A stretch of DNA of 37,681 nucleotides, from the NCBI GenBank assembly GCA_904502185.1, contig CAJGDX010000010.1:1-37681 (forward strand), read 5' to 3'. Each line of letters starts with the position of its first letter. Within the stretch, counting starts at the first letter, position 1. A program made the position numbers and the translations under genes. Positions 1-7,214 of the stretch are shown here, one piece after another. The notes under the pieces are model-generated. The model was not told the origin of the DNA. It saw only the letters and a list, made by a program, of their open reading frames with translations, and ran no database searches. Source of the DNA: an uncultured Bacteroidaceae bacterium. GTDB lineage: Bacteria; Bacteroidota; Bacteroidia; Bacteroidales; Bacteroidaceae.

Positions 1-146
1 GCACAGAAGTTCAAAGCCTTTGAACCATCCTCGAGTGTAATCTCAGCCGACTGGGGCGATGCAATATTACGCTCTTTCTTGTAAAGACCGGCCTCTTCGA
101 TAGCAGCCAGTTCATCCTTTAAATACTGTTGAAATTTACCGTACAT
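1..146 (-). CDS. kbl: 2-amino-3-ketobutyrate CoA ligase (glycine C-acetyltransferase), N-terminal fragment
   Basis: Only the first 48 codons lie in the window; the gene runs off the left edge. The start reads MYGKFQQYLKDELAAIEEAG and continues with KKERNIASPQSAEI, DGS and LNFC, which matches the N-terminus of the PLP-dependent Kbl family (E. coli Kbl has the same layout up to NFCANNYLG). The enzyme splits 2-amino-3-ketobutyrate with CoA to glycine and acetyl-CoA in the cytoplasm. It is divergent from tdh, which makes its substrate, so the pair forms the threonine-to-glycine route. A good promoter lies upstream at 194-225. The catalytic lysine and the rest of the fold are outside the window. 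Confidence 0.88.
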   Translation of the reverse strand, partial: MYGKFQQYLKDELAAIEEAGLYKKERNIASPQSAEITLEDGSKALNFC

Positions 147-193
147 TTTATTTATATTTTAAATGGGTTACATTCCATATTCCTTACAATCTA

Positions 194-225
194 CAAAAAT
201 ACTTTTTTCATTCACAAATGCCAAA
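194..225 (-). promoter_or_regulatory. Bacteroidales-type promoter for kbl
   Basis: On the minus strand a -33 TTTG (225-222) is followed after 20 bases by TATTTTTG (201-194), matching the Bacteroidetes consensus TTTG / TAnnTTTG. It lies about 50 bases ahead of the kbl start codon. Confidence 0.6.
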
Positions 226-326
226 AAAAAGTGCCAAAAAGAGAAAGCAATTTTCACAATTCACATTTTAACACTCCGCACAGAAAAAAAGAGAAAAAAA
301 GAATACGCAAAATTTAAAAACCTGTG

Positions 327-334
327 TATCTTTG
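327..334 (+). promoter_or_regulatory. -7 box of the tdh promoter
   Basis: TATCTTTG fits the Bacteroidetes -7 consensus TAnnTTTG and lies 47 bases ahead of the tdh ATG. I see no clear -33 TTTG at the usual spacing. The position argues against coding upstream of 382. Confidence 0.5.
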
Positions 335-381
335 CAAGAAGTAATGTAAAAAAACATTCAACAACAAATATAATTCACAAA

Positions 382-1407
382 ATGAAAGCGTTAGTTAAGA
401 AAGAAGCCCAGAAGGGCATTTGGATGGAAGAAGTTCCCATGCCCGAAGTAGGCGTTAACGATGTGCTTATTAAGATAAAGAAGACCGCTATCTGTGGTAC
501 CGACCTGCACATCTACAAATGGGACGAATGGAGTCAGAAGACAATCAAGACACCCATGACCATCGGCCACGAGTATGTTGGTGTTGTAGCAGAAGTTGGT
601 CCCGGTGTACGCAACATCAAGGTTGGCGACCGCGTAACAGGTGAAGGACACATTGCATGTGGTCACTGCCGTAACTGCCGCCGTGGTTTGCAGCACATCT
701 GCGAGAACAGCATCGGCGTAGGTGTTAACCGTGACGGTGCATTTGCTGAATACCTCTGCATCCCCGAATCAAACGTTGTGAAATTGGACGACCGCATCTC
801 TGACGACATGGCAGCCATCATGGACCCCTTCGGCAATGCTACCCACACTGCACTTTCGTTCCCCCTCCTGGGCGAGGACGTACTCATCACAGGTGCAGGT
901 CTTATCGGTACAATGGCTACTGCTATCGCTAAATTTGCAGGTGCAAAGAACATTGTTGTAACCGACCTCAGCGACTATCGTCTTGACATCGCAAAGAAGA
1001 TGGGTGCGACCTGCACAGTAAACGCTTCTAAGGGCGAGACAGTACAGGGCGCAATGGAGAAACTCGGCATACGTGGTTTCGACGTAGGTCTGGAAATGTC
1101 AGGTGCCCCCGTTGCTTTCCGCGAAATGGTTGCAAAGATGTACAATGGTTCAAAGATTGCTCAGCTTGGTATTCTTCCTCCCACAACAACCGTTGACTGG
1201 AGCGAGATTATCTTCAAGGCACTTACCATCAAGGGTATCTACGGACGCGAAATGTGGGAAACATGGTACAAGATGGAGCAGATGCTCGTTTCAGGTCTTG
1301 ACCTTACTCCCGTAATCACACATCACTTCCCCGTTGCTGAGTTCCAGAAAGGTTTCGACGTAATGGAGTCAGGACAGTGCGGTAAAGTTATCCTCGACTG
1401 GGAATAA
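382..1407 (+). CDS. tdh: L-threonine 3-dehydrogenase
   Basis: This 341-residue protein is the length of E. coli Tdh. It is a zinc-dependent medium-chain dehydrogenase that oxidises L-threonine to 2-amino-3-ketobutyrate with NAD+. Visible residues are the catalytic-zinc set C38, H63, E64 (in AICGTD and IGHEY), T40 and H43 next to it, and the structural-zinc cysteines C93, C96, C99 and C107. A nucleotide-binding GAGLIG motif follows near residue 172. The reading frame is open further upstream, but the ATG at 382 gives the family N-terminus MKALVKK and lies after the -7 box at 327-334, so the upstream extension is not used. The product feeds Kbl, encoded divergently at the left edge. Confidence 0.95.
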   Translation: MKALVKKEAQKGIWMEEVPMPEVGVNDVLIKIKKTAICGTDLHIYKWDEWSQKTIKTPMTIGHEYVGVVAEVGPGVRNIKVGDRVTGEGHIACGHCRNCRRGLQHICENSIGVGVNRDGAFAEYLCIPESNVVKLDDRISDDMAAIMDPFGNATHTALSFPLLGEDVLITGAGLIGTMATAIAKFAGAKNIVVTDLSDYRLDIAKKMGATCTVNASKGETVQGAMEKLGIRGFDVGLEMSGAPVAFREMVAKMYNGSKIAQLGILPPTTTVDWSEIIFKALTIKGIYGREMWETWYKMEQMLVSGLDLTPVITHHFPVAEFQKGFDVMESGQCGKVILDWE

Positions 1408-1425
1408 TTTTTGCCAGCAAAAATT
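1406..1425 (+). terminator. Short hairpin overlapping the tdh stop codon
   Basis: AATTTTTGC and GCAAAAATT form a 9-base-pair perfect stem with a 2-base spacer, beginning inside the TAA stop of tdh. AT-rich and without a T-run after it, so it is a weak terminator candidate at best; it may instead be the first of the hairpins that fill this intergenic region. Confidence 0.35.
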
Positions 1426-1585
1426 ATCGACAAGGTGAGCAGCAATAGTCGCGCGAGGGCGGATGAAATGCGCGCCGCGCGGGATGCGAATAGCGAACCT
1501 TGTCAATAATACATTATCGACAAGGTGAGCAGTAAAAGGTTGCGAACAACGAACCTTGTCAATAATATAATATATTATCGACAAG
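1423..1585 (+). repeat. Tandem inverted-repeat (hairpin) units downstream of tdh
   Basis: The segment ATTATCGACAAGGTGAGCAG occurs at 1423 and again at 1513, and its first 12 bases recur at 1574. Units one and two each close with AACCTTGTCAATAATA (ending near 1511 and 1567), so each can fold as a hairpin through TTATCGACAAGGT pairing with ACCTTGTCAATAA (one mismatch). Unit one is longer because of a GC-rich middle; unit three is only a left half. No coding potential is apparent. The structure looks like a short palindromic repeat that duplicated locally. Confidence 0.7.
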
Positions 1586-1608
1586 ACCTGTTACTAAAAG
1601 TCACATAA

Positions 1609-1652
1609 ATAAATTCAGCCTTGACTTCAGTGGAAGTCAAGGCTGAATTTAT
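1609..1652 (+). terminator. Strong 20-bp hairpin, likely tdh-side terminator
   Basis: A perfect 20-base-pair inverted repeat (1609-1628 with 1633-1652) encloses a 4-base loop AGTG. The outer part of the stem is A/T, so the right arm ends in TTTAT on the plus strand and the structure reads as a terminator in either direction. It ends right beside the left direct repeat of the element at 1662-2336. Confidence 0.65.
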
Positions 1653-1776
1653 ATAACGAGATATCGGTGTCCGGTAAAAGTTTAAAAGGGTATAAAAGTG
1701 TGTCTCAATTTGCAGTATTTATGCGGTTCCATCCATAGCATTTGTAACTTAAAACTCAACCGGCACCGTAAGCATC

Positions 1777-1801
1777 ACAGCCGAGAGGCCGGCTGTTTTT
1801 C
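1777..1801 (+). terminator. Terminator-like hairpin inside the MITE-like block
   Basis: ACAGCC at 1777-1782 pairs with GGCTGT at 1791-1796 and is followed directly by a run of T, the form of an intrinsic terminator on the plus strand. Confidence 0.4.
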
Positions 1802-1907
1802 GGATTAAGTGTGAAGGTTTGTGCAAACGAGCGTAACGCAAGTTTACTTGCAAGTTACAAAGCGAGTGCAGCCAAAGCTCGCCAAAGGCAATGACTGTCT
1901 GAGCGTG

Positions 1908-1934
1908 AGTTATACGCACAAAGTGCGTATAACT
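1908..1934. repeat. Perfect 12-bp palindromic hairpin with AAA loop
   Basis: AGTTATACGCAC (1908-1919) pairs perfectly with GTGCGTATAACT (1923-1934). It lies in the middle of the element at 1662-2336 and explains part of the open-frame codon pattern seen there on the minus strand. Confidence 0.7.
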
Positions 1935-2353
1935 GAACGAGTTCCGCAGCACCCGAAAAACTGACGAAAAGACTCGAGCGACAAGGCTCGCCACCGACTG
2001 AAGAATGTTGCCGAAAAGGCAACTTCTGAACAAAGGCAGAGCCGCCTGATGCGTCCCGTGTGCCGGGGCTTTTGCTTCTTTTGCCCGGCAAAAGAAGGGT
2101 ACAGAAATTACTGCCCAAAATGATTGCAACCAAAAATTAAGGGTAAAACAGACTTTTGAACTCCTCCGTCTTCAACCGCTGACGCGTTTGATAAACCTCG
2201 CAAATTCGGCACTCCTTTGGAAAGGAAGTTAGTTCCAACCATTGCACTCAAATTTGCATCAACAAAGGAGTAGGGGCTTATACTGACTTAAATATCGAAT
2301 TTTAAAAGGATTAAATATGTTTACTGGACACCAATAATAACGAGGCACATAGA

Positions 2354-3223
2354 CTAACGACCAGAAGCAACACATGCCTCATACTTCCGCAACCCCTCAA
2401 GAGTATCGCTGAACTCGATGGCACCACCCGAAGCCTCACGAGCCTTACGCATGGATATACTTATATTACGTTCGTGCAATGGGAATCTCTCAGTGTCAGC
2501 CACTACTACCCTAGCGGAATCCACACCCAGCATATCGCAATAGGCGCACGCAGTCTCATAGGTATTCAAGGTATTCTCTGCGCCGAAATTGTAAACCCCA
2601 GCGGGCAGCGAAAAAGTATGGGGAAGATTTTCAACCACCTCATCAATCCACGTTATTCCACGATATTCGCGCGTGGCGAAGCTCAAAGTTCTGTTTTCTT
2701 CAACAGCACGCTTTATATTCAGTACAAAATTATCGTGGACAGGCAAACCGGCGCATCTGCTGTCGTACATCCATGTTGCACGAAGCGCCACACTGCAGTC
2801 ACACAATTCCAGCGCCCTCTGTTCGGCTAAAAGTTTATGACGTCCATAATGGTTTTCAGGCATTACAGGCACATCCTCATCGAGCAATCCCTTTTCACGG
2901 TTTCCATTATACACCTGGTCTGAAGAGAAAAAGAGAAATTTTGCACCGTAACGGGCAGCAACTATCGCCAGATTCTCAACCCCCTGGACATTTGTTGCAT
3001 AGCTCTCCTCGGGGTGCTGTTCGCAATAACCGGTATTTGAAATAGCAGCAAGATGCAGGATCACCTGCGGACGATGCTCTGCCACATACTGCTCCAGCAT
3101 CTGCGGCGAAGTAATATCAAACTCGGAATGAGAGGGCGTAAGCAGTTCATACCTATCGTGCATAGCCCTGACGAAACGGCTACCCACAAACCCGCTTGCA
3201 CCTGTCACCAATACTCTTTTCAT
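2354..3223 (-). CDS. Extended short-chain dehydrogenase, RmlD / dTDP-4-dehydrorhamnose-reductase-like
   Basis: The 289-residue protein has the N-terminal Rossmann motif GASGFVG (residues 8-14), an SSDQVY segment near residue 100 and the catalytic pair Y126 and K130 in HYGRHK, the order seen in RmlD-type sugar-nucleotide reductases. The natural substrate cannot be read from the sequence; a role in deoxysugar or cell-surface sugar metabolism is an inference from the family. I use the ATG at 3223 because the Rossmann fold starts directly there; an in-frame ATG four codons upstream (3235) is possible. The gene stands alone between the terminator at 3276-3317 and the MITE-like element, nine bases from the element's right direct repeat. 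Confidence 0.75.
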   Translation of the reverse strand: MKRVLVTGASGFVGSRFVRAMHDRYELLTPSHSEFDITSPQMLEQYVAEHRPQVILHLAAISNTGYCEQHPEESYATNVQGVENLAIVAARYGAKFLFFSSDQVYNGNREKGLLDEDVPVMPENHYGRHKLLAEQRALELCDCSVALRATWMYDSRCAGLPVHDNFVLNIKRAVEENRTLSFATREYRGITWIDEVVENLPHTFSLPAGVYNFGAENTLNTYETACAYCDMLGVDSARVVVADTERFPLHERNISISMRKAREASGGAIEFSDTLEGLRKYEACVASGR

Positions 3224-3275
3224 TTCAGAACCCATTTAAAGTAAAAGAATATATAAAAAGCAATAGCCTCATACA

Positions 3276-3317
3276 AAACATATAGCGCCAAAACTTTCAT
3301 TTCGGCGCTATATGTTT
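3276..3317 (-). terminator. Intrinsic terminator of the sdaA / S9 peptidase operon
   Basis: AAACATATAGCGCC (3276-3289) and GGCGCTATATGTTT (3304-3317) form a perfect 14-base-pair stem. In the minus-strand RNA the right arm ends in TTTT. It begins 16 bases after the stop codon of the S9 peptidase. Confidence 0.8.
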
Positions 3318-3332
3318 ATCGAGTTTCAACGA

Positions 3333-5822
3333 TTAATCATTGTTTATCTCTTTGATGTCAACCTCTGTCTTAGACTCTCCGAGGAGGTAACGGCAGAAGT
3401 GGTCGGCCATCTTCCAGAAGAAGTATTCGTCCATGTCGCTGAACGAATGACGCTGACCGGGGAGCAACAGGATGTCGAAACGTTTGTTCGCTCTAATCAA
3501 CGCGTTAATCACGCGGATAGTGTTGGCAGGGTTAACGTTGTTGTCCATGTCACCGGTGACAAGCATCAGGTGTCCTTTAAGACGGCTTGCAAGTTCCTGG
3601 TTGTTGCTGATGCGATAAGCGAATGTTGTATCCTTCTCGGTGATAACCTCTTTGATACCATGGTGTTTCTCGCTCCACCAACGGTTGTAGATGCGGTTAT
3701 CGTGGTTACCGGCACATGAAACAGCAGCCTTAAAGAAGTCGGGATAGTAAAGGATAGCAGCTGTAGACATGAATCCACCACCTGAGTGTCCGTGAATACC
3801 TACGCGGTCGCCATCGATGAACGAGTGACGGGCAATGAGCTGCTGTGCAGCAACCTTCTTGTCGGCAAGACCATAGTCGCGCAAGTTGCCATAACCGAAG
3901 TTGTGGTACCATTTTGAACGGTTGGGGTGACCACCACGGTTACCGATGGTGATGACAATGAATCCCATCTGTGCAAGGCGGTCGATGCGGTTCATACCTG
4001 ACGACCAGCTCTCGTTCACAGCCTCGGTCTGAGGACCGGGATATACATACTCGATCAAAGGATAGCATTTTGTTGAATCGAAGTCGAAGGGTTTGTACAT
4101 TACACCATAGAGGTCTGTGATGCCATCGGCAGCCTTCACCTTGAAGCGCTCGGGATATTTGTAGCCGGCATCGAAAAGACGTGAAAGGTCGGCTGTCTCA
4201 AGGTGAGCAAGCTGTTTACCCGAACCGCTGTAAATAATAGAGGTAGGAACAGTATCCACACGTGAGCTGTTTGCAACAAATGCGCTACCATCCTCGGCAA
4301 CAACGAAACGTCCGTTAAGGTCGCCCTTGTCGAGCTGTTTCAGACCCTTGCCGTCGTAACCAACACTGAAGAGGTGTGTGTAGTAGGGATTCTCACCCTC
4401 GTTATATCCGTTGGCTGTGAAATATACCTTTTTCTCTTTGTCGTTGACAGCAACTACCTCGTCCACGTGGAATGCACCCTCGGTGATGGGGTTAAGAAGG
4501 TTGCCGTTCATGTCGTAGAGATAGAGCATTGCCCAGCCTGTACGCTCAGACCACTGGATGAAGTTCTTGCCATTGTTCACAATCTTTATCTGACGTGACT
4601 CGATAGAGGTGTTCATCTCCTCGTGTACGATGGTGATGGCGCTGTCTGTCTCGACATTGACGCGGCACACCTCGATTTTCTTGAGGTCACGGCTTGTACG
4701 CTGGAAGTAGAACTCCTTGTCTGTACCCAACCATACACGTTTGTAAGGTCTTTCGTACATCTTTTCCAGTTTGTAGGGATTGCGGAAAAGCTCTACTGTC
4801 TGCTCCTTGAACTTGGCAATGTTGATGAATTTGCTGTTCTTCTTATCCATGTCGAAGAGCTCCATTGTTGTGATGGGACCGGGCTCTCCGGGCATCTGAT
4901 ATTTGTATGTTTCGAGTGTGGGACGGGGTGAGCTCAATGAGTTGATAACCCAGAAATTCTTCACCATTGAATCCTTCTGATGCAACATCACAAAGTAGCG
5001 TGAGTCGGGTGACCACAATGCGTTTACGCCAAAACGGGCAGTGCTGTCCACCTTCTCTGTACCTACGGGATGCCATGCGTAGCAACGTCCGGGCTTGCCG
5101 TTGGTAGTAAGCTGATGCTCTACCACTGTCGAGTCCTTGTCCCAGATGCGAAGTTTCTCAAGATCCTCGATAGACATGTACCAGAGGTTCCAGTTCTTTT
5201 CGTAAATGACATACTTGCCATCGGGCGATACGTTTGCCCATCCGGGGTACTGGGGATAGAGGTCGTCTATCTCATCCTTTGTACGCTCGATGAGTTTCCC
5301 TGTTTCGAGGTCATACTCGAAATTGAAATATTTGTTCTCTTTCTGATTCTCCTTTTTAATCTTTGCAATTTTTGCAGTGTCGTTACGCTCCCAACGTTTG
5401 AGCTGTTTGGGGATTTCAAGGTTCGACTGTATGCCCATGCGTACGTAACGGTCCTCGCGCAACTGAACATCTCTCAAGGGGAGGTGCTGTGCATCGTAGG
5501 GATCACCGGTCTTCTCGCTAATCTCGGCAGCAAGTTTTGCCATGTCCCACATCTCCTGCTTTTTACCACTCTTGGCATCTACAATATAATAGCGTGTACC
5601 ATCCTCGTATGTCCATGAATACCAGAATCGCTTGCCATCAGAGAACCAATGAGGGTTAACGGATGTAGATTTCACCATGCGGCCTATCTTCTTAGGCGAA
5701 AATCTCTCGGCAAGTGCATAGTTGGGACGCACTCGCTTGCAATCTTCACTCTTCGCATCGCCGTTTGCCTGTGCTGTGAGGGCAAACAGAGGAAGAGCCA
5801 GTAATAGAAATAACTTCTTCAT
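3333..5822 (-). CDS. S9-family prolyl oligopeptidase / dipeptidyl-peptidase IV-like, secreted
   Basis: An 829-residue protein with a signal peptide (MKKLFLLLALPLFALTAQA), a beta-propeller-type DPP IV N-terminal part up to about residue 560, and a C-terminal alpha/beta-hydrolase. The catalytic serine is in GHSGGG (about S680), the aspartate in GDMDNN (about D760) and the histidine in GQRHSF (about H792). The family cuts short peptides, often after proline, in the periplasm or at the surface; exact specificity cannot be read. The open frame extends 96 codons upstream but that part lies inside sdaA, and the ATG at 5822 starts a clean signal peptide. It follows sdaA by 16 bases, so the two are likely co-transcribed, supplying peptides and amino acids for fermentation. 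Confidence 0.87.
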   Translation of the reverse strand: MKKLFLLLALPLFALTAQANGDAKSEDCKRVRPNYALAERFSPKKIGRMVKSTSVNPHWFSDGKRFWYSWTYEDGTRYYIVDAKSGKKQEMWDMAKLAAEISEKTGDPYDAQHLPLRDVQLREDRYVRMGIQSNLEIPKQLKRWERNDTAKIAKIKKENQKENKYFNFEYDLETGKLIERTKDEIDDLYPQYPGWANVSPDGKYVIYEKNWNLWYMSIEDLEKLRIWDKDSTVVEHQLTTNGKPGRCYAWHPVGTEKVDSTARFGVNALWSPDSRYFVMLHQKDSMVKNFWVINSLSSPRPTLETYKYQMPGEPGPITTMELFDMDKKNSKFINIAKFKEQTVELFRNPYKLEKMYERPYKRVWLGTDKEFYFQRTSRDLKKIEVCRVNVETDSAITIVHEEMNTSIESRQIKIVNNGKNFIQWSERTGWAMLYLYDMNGNLLNPITEGAFHVDEVVAVNDKEKKVYFTANGYNEGENPYYTHLFSVGYDGKGLKQLDKGDLNGRFVVAEDGSAFVANSSRVDTVPTSIIYSGSGKQLAHLETADLSRLFDAGYKYPERFKVKAADGITDLYGVMYKPFDFDSTKCYPLIEYVYPGPQTEAVNESWSSGMNRIDRLAQMGFIVITIGNRGGHPNRSKWYHNFGYGNLRDYGLADKKVAAQQLIARHSFIDGDRVGIHGHSGGGFMSTAAILYYPDFFKAAVSCAGNHDNRIYNRWWSEKHHGIKEVITEKDTTFAYRISNNQELASRLKGHLMLVTGDMDNNVNPANTIRVINALIRANKRFDILLLPGQRHSFSDMDEYFFWKMADHFCRYLLGESKTEVDIKEINND

Positions 5823-5838
5823 TTTTTGTCTGTTTATA

Positions 5839-7044
5839 TTATTTTTTCTTTTTGAGTTCGAGTTTTGCAATACCTCCGGTAGAAGTTTCCTTATAAAGAA
5901 GAGGAAGGTCGTGACCTGTGTCGCGCATAACCTCAACAATGTGGTCGAAGGCAATCTTGTGCTTACCGTCCGACAGCATTGAGTAGGTGCAGGCATCGAG
6001 TGCGCGCGATGCTGCAATGGCATTACGCTCGATACAAGGCACCTGAACAAGTCCGCACATAGGGTCGCAGGTAAGTCCCAGATGGTGTTCGAGTCCCATC
6101 TCTGCCGCATACTCTATCTGGTTGATTGTTCCGCCAAAAAGCTGACAGGCAGCAGCTGCCGCCATCGCACATGCGACACCAACCTCGCCCTGACATCCAA
6201 CCTCAGCACCCGAGATTGAAGCATTCTCCTTAACGATGTTTCCTATGAGACCGGCTGTAGCAAGCGCTCTGAGGATACGAGGCTCGCTGAACTGGTAGTT
6301 GTCGGCAAGATGACGCAACACTGCAGGAAGTACTCCACAAGAGCCACATGTGGGTGCAGTCACCACTGTAGAACCACTGGCATTCTCTTCGGATGTAGCA
6401 AGAGCAAATGCGTAGACACGTGCCTTGCTGCGCACAGAAGAACTGTATGAATTAGACTTCAGCAAATAGGTACCGGCCTTGCGTTGCAGTCCGAGTCCGC
6501 CGGGAAGCACTCCCTCGTGTTCAAGGCCACGGGCAATTGTAGCCTGCATTGTATCCCATACCTCTTTGAGAAAATCCCAAATTCCGGGACCCTCGCACTG
6601 CTCGACATATTCCCAAAAACCACAGCCTGTATCGTCGCTCCACTGCATTATGTCGTGCATTGTAGTCAACGGATAGATATCAGCATCGCTCTTGGCTGTC
6701 TGCTCGTTGGCAAGCTCACCACCACCGACACTGTATATAATCCATTCGTCAATGACTTTTCCATCTTTGATGCCTTCGAACTTCATACCATTGGAATGGA
6801 ACGGCAAAAAGACTTCCGGTTCCCATATAATTTCCAGCGGAGCAATTGGTTGCAACACATTGATGATTGCAACGTCTGTCATGTGACCACGTCCGGTAGC
6901 AGCAAGACTGCCATACAATGTCACGCGATAAGAGTCTACCTCTTTGCAACGTTCAGCAAACTTTATTGCTGCGCGGTTGGGTCCCATAGTATGACTGCTC
7001 GATGGGCCGAGACCAATACGGAATAGTGAGCGTAGGGATTTCAT
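5839..7044 (-). CDS. sdaA: L-serine ammonia-lyase (L-serine dehydratase), iron-sulfur dependent, single chain
   Basis: This 401-residue protein deaminates L-serine to pyruvate and ammonia with a [4Fe-4S] cluster. It begins with the beta-domain signature GPSSSHTMGP (residues 13-22), has TAPTCGSCG around residues 229-237, and carries the likely cluster cysteines C284 (GCQGE), C326 (TCDP) and C337 (QVPC). Alpha and beta parts are fused in one chain, as in E. coli SdaA. A consensus promoter sits upstream at 7082-7112. The next gene on the same strand is the S9 peptidase, 16 bases away, and the pair ends at the terminator 3276-3317. Confidence 0.95.
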   Translation of the reverse strand: MKSLRSLFRIGLGPSSSHTMGPNRAAIKFAERCKEVDSYRVTLYGSLAATGRGHMTDVAIINVLQPIAPLEIIWEPEVFLPFHSNGMKFEGIKDGKVIDEWIIYSVGGGELANEQTAKSDADIYPLTTMHDIMQWSDDTGCGFWEYVEQCEGPGIWDFLKEVWDTMQATIARGLEHEGVLPGGLGLQRKAGTYLLKSNSYSSSVRSKARVYAFALATSEENASGSTVVTAPTCGSCGVLPAVLRHLADNYQFSEPRILRALATAGLIGNIVKENASISGAEVGCQGEVGVACAMAAAAACQLFGGTINQIEYAAEMGLEHHLGLTCDPMCGLVQVPCIERNAIAASRALDACTYSMLSDGKHKIAFDHIVEVMRDTGHDLPLLYKETSTGGIAKLELKKKK

Positions 7045-7081
7045 ATTATTAATCTTTTGTGCGTAAATATTCTAATTTAGG

Positions 7082-7112
7082 CAAAATTAATGCAAACTGC
7101 GCTCAATGCAAA
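7082..7112 (-). promoter_or_regulatory. Bacteroidales-type promoter for sdaA
   Basis: On the minus strand TTTG (7112-7109) is followed after 19 bases by TAATTTTG (7089-7082), an exact match to the TTTG / TAnnTTTG consensus. It lies 38 bases ahead of the sdaA start. Confidence 0.7.
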
Positions 7113-7184
7113 AAAAATACCAATATTTTATAGCGGCAAAGGAGATTTTATACGTAAGACACAAAGTTCTTTTGGTGTTTGCAT

Positions 7185-7192
7185 TATCTTTG
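7185..7192 (+). promoter_or_regulatory. -7 box of the Wzi-like gene promoter
   Basis: TATCTTTG matches TAnnTTTG and lies 23 bases ahead of the ATG at 7215. Because it overlaps the open frame's upstream TTG codon at 7179, it supports 7215 as the true start. No clear -33 is seen. Confidence 0.5.
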
Positions 7193-7214
7193 CACAATAA
7201 AACGACATACAGCA

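Larger units (their letters stand above)
1653..2345. mobile_element. MITE-like or decayed IS element with terminal inverted repeats and flanking direct repeat
   Basis: The block 1662-2336 starts with TATCGGTGTCCGGTAAA and, read on the other strand, ends with TATTGGTGTCCAGTAAA: 15 of 17 bases agree. It is flanked by ATAACGAGA (1653-1661) and ATAACGAGG (2337-2345), an 8-of-9 direct repeat that looks like a target-site duplication. The interior of 675 bases has no transposase-like reading frame. Instead it holds several hairpins: 1777-1796 followed by a T-run, 1908-1934 (12 bp, loop AAA), 2007-2023, and 2075-2097. The insertion point is immediately beyond the hairpin at 1609-1652. The family is not recognised; a miniature non-autonomous element or a dispersed structured-RNA repeat are both possible. 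Two open frames on the minus strand (1749-2133) follow the hairpins and are probably not genes. Confidence 0.55.

Noticed and set aside
163..381. Upstream extension of the tdh frame.
   Set aside because: It contains the -7 box at 327-334, is very A-rich, and the ATG at 382 gives the exact family N-terminus.
1749..2133. Two overlapping minus-strand open frames (92 and 126 codons) in the element after tdh.
   Set aside because: They follow the palindromes, have no start context or domain, and lie inside the block bounded by terminal inverted repeats. I treat them as by-products of non-coding repeat sequence.
5823..6110. Upstream extension of the S9 peptidase frame.
   Set aside because: It lies inside sdaA and the signal peptide starts at 5822.
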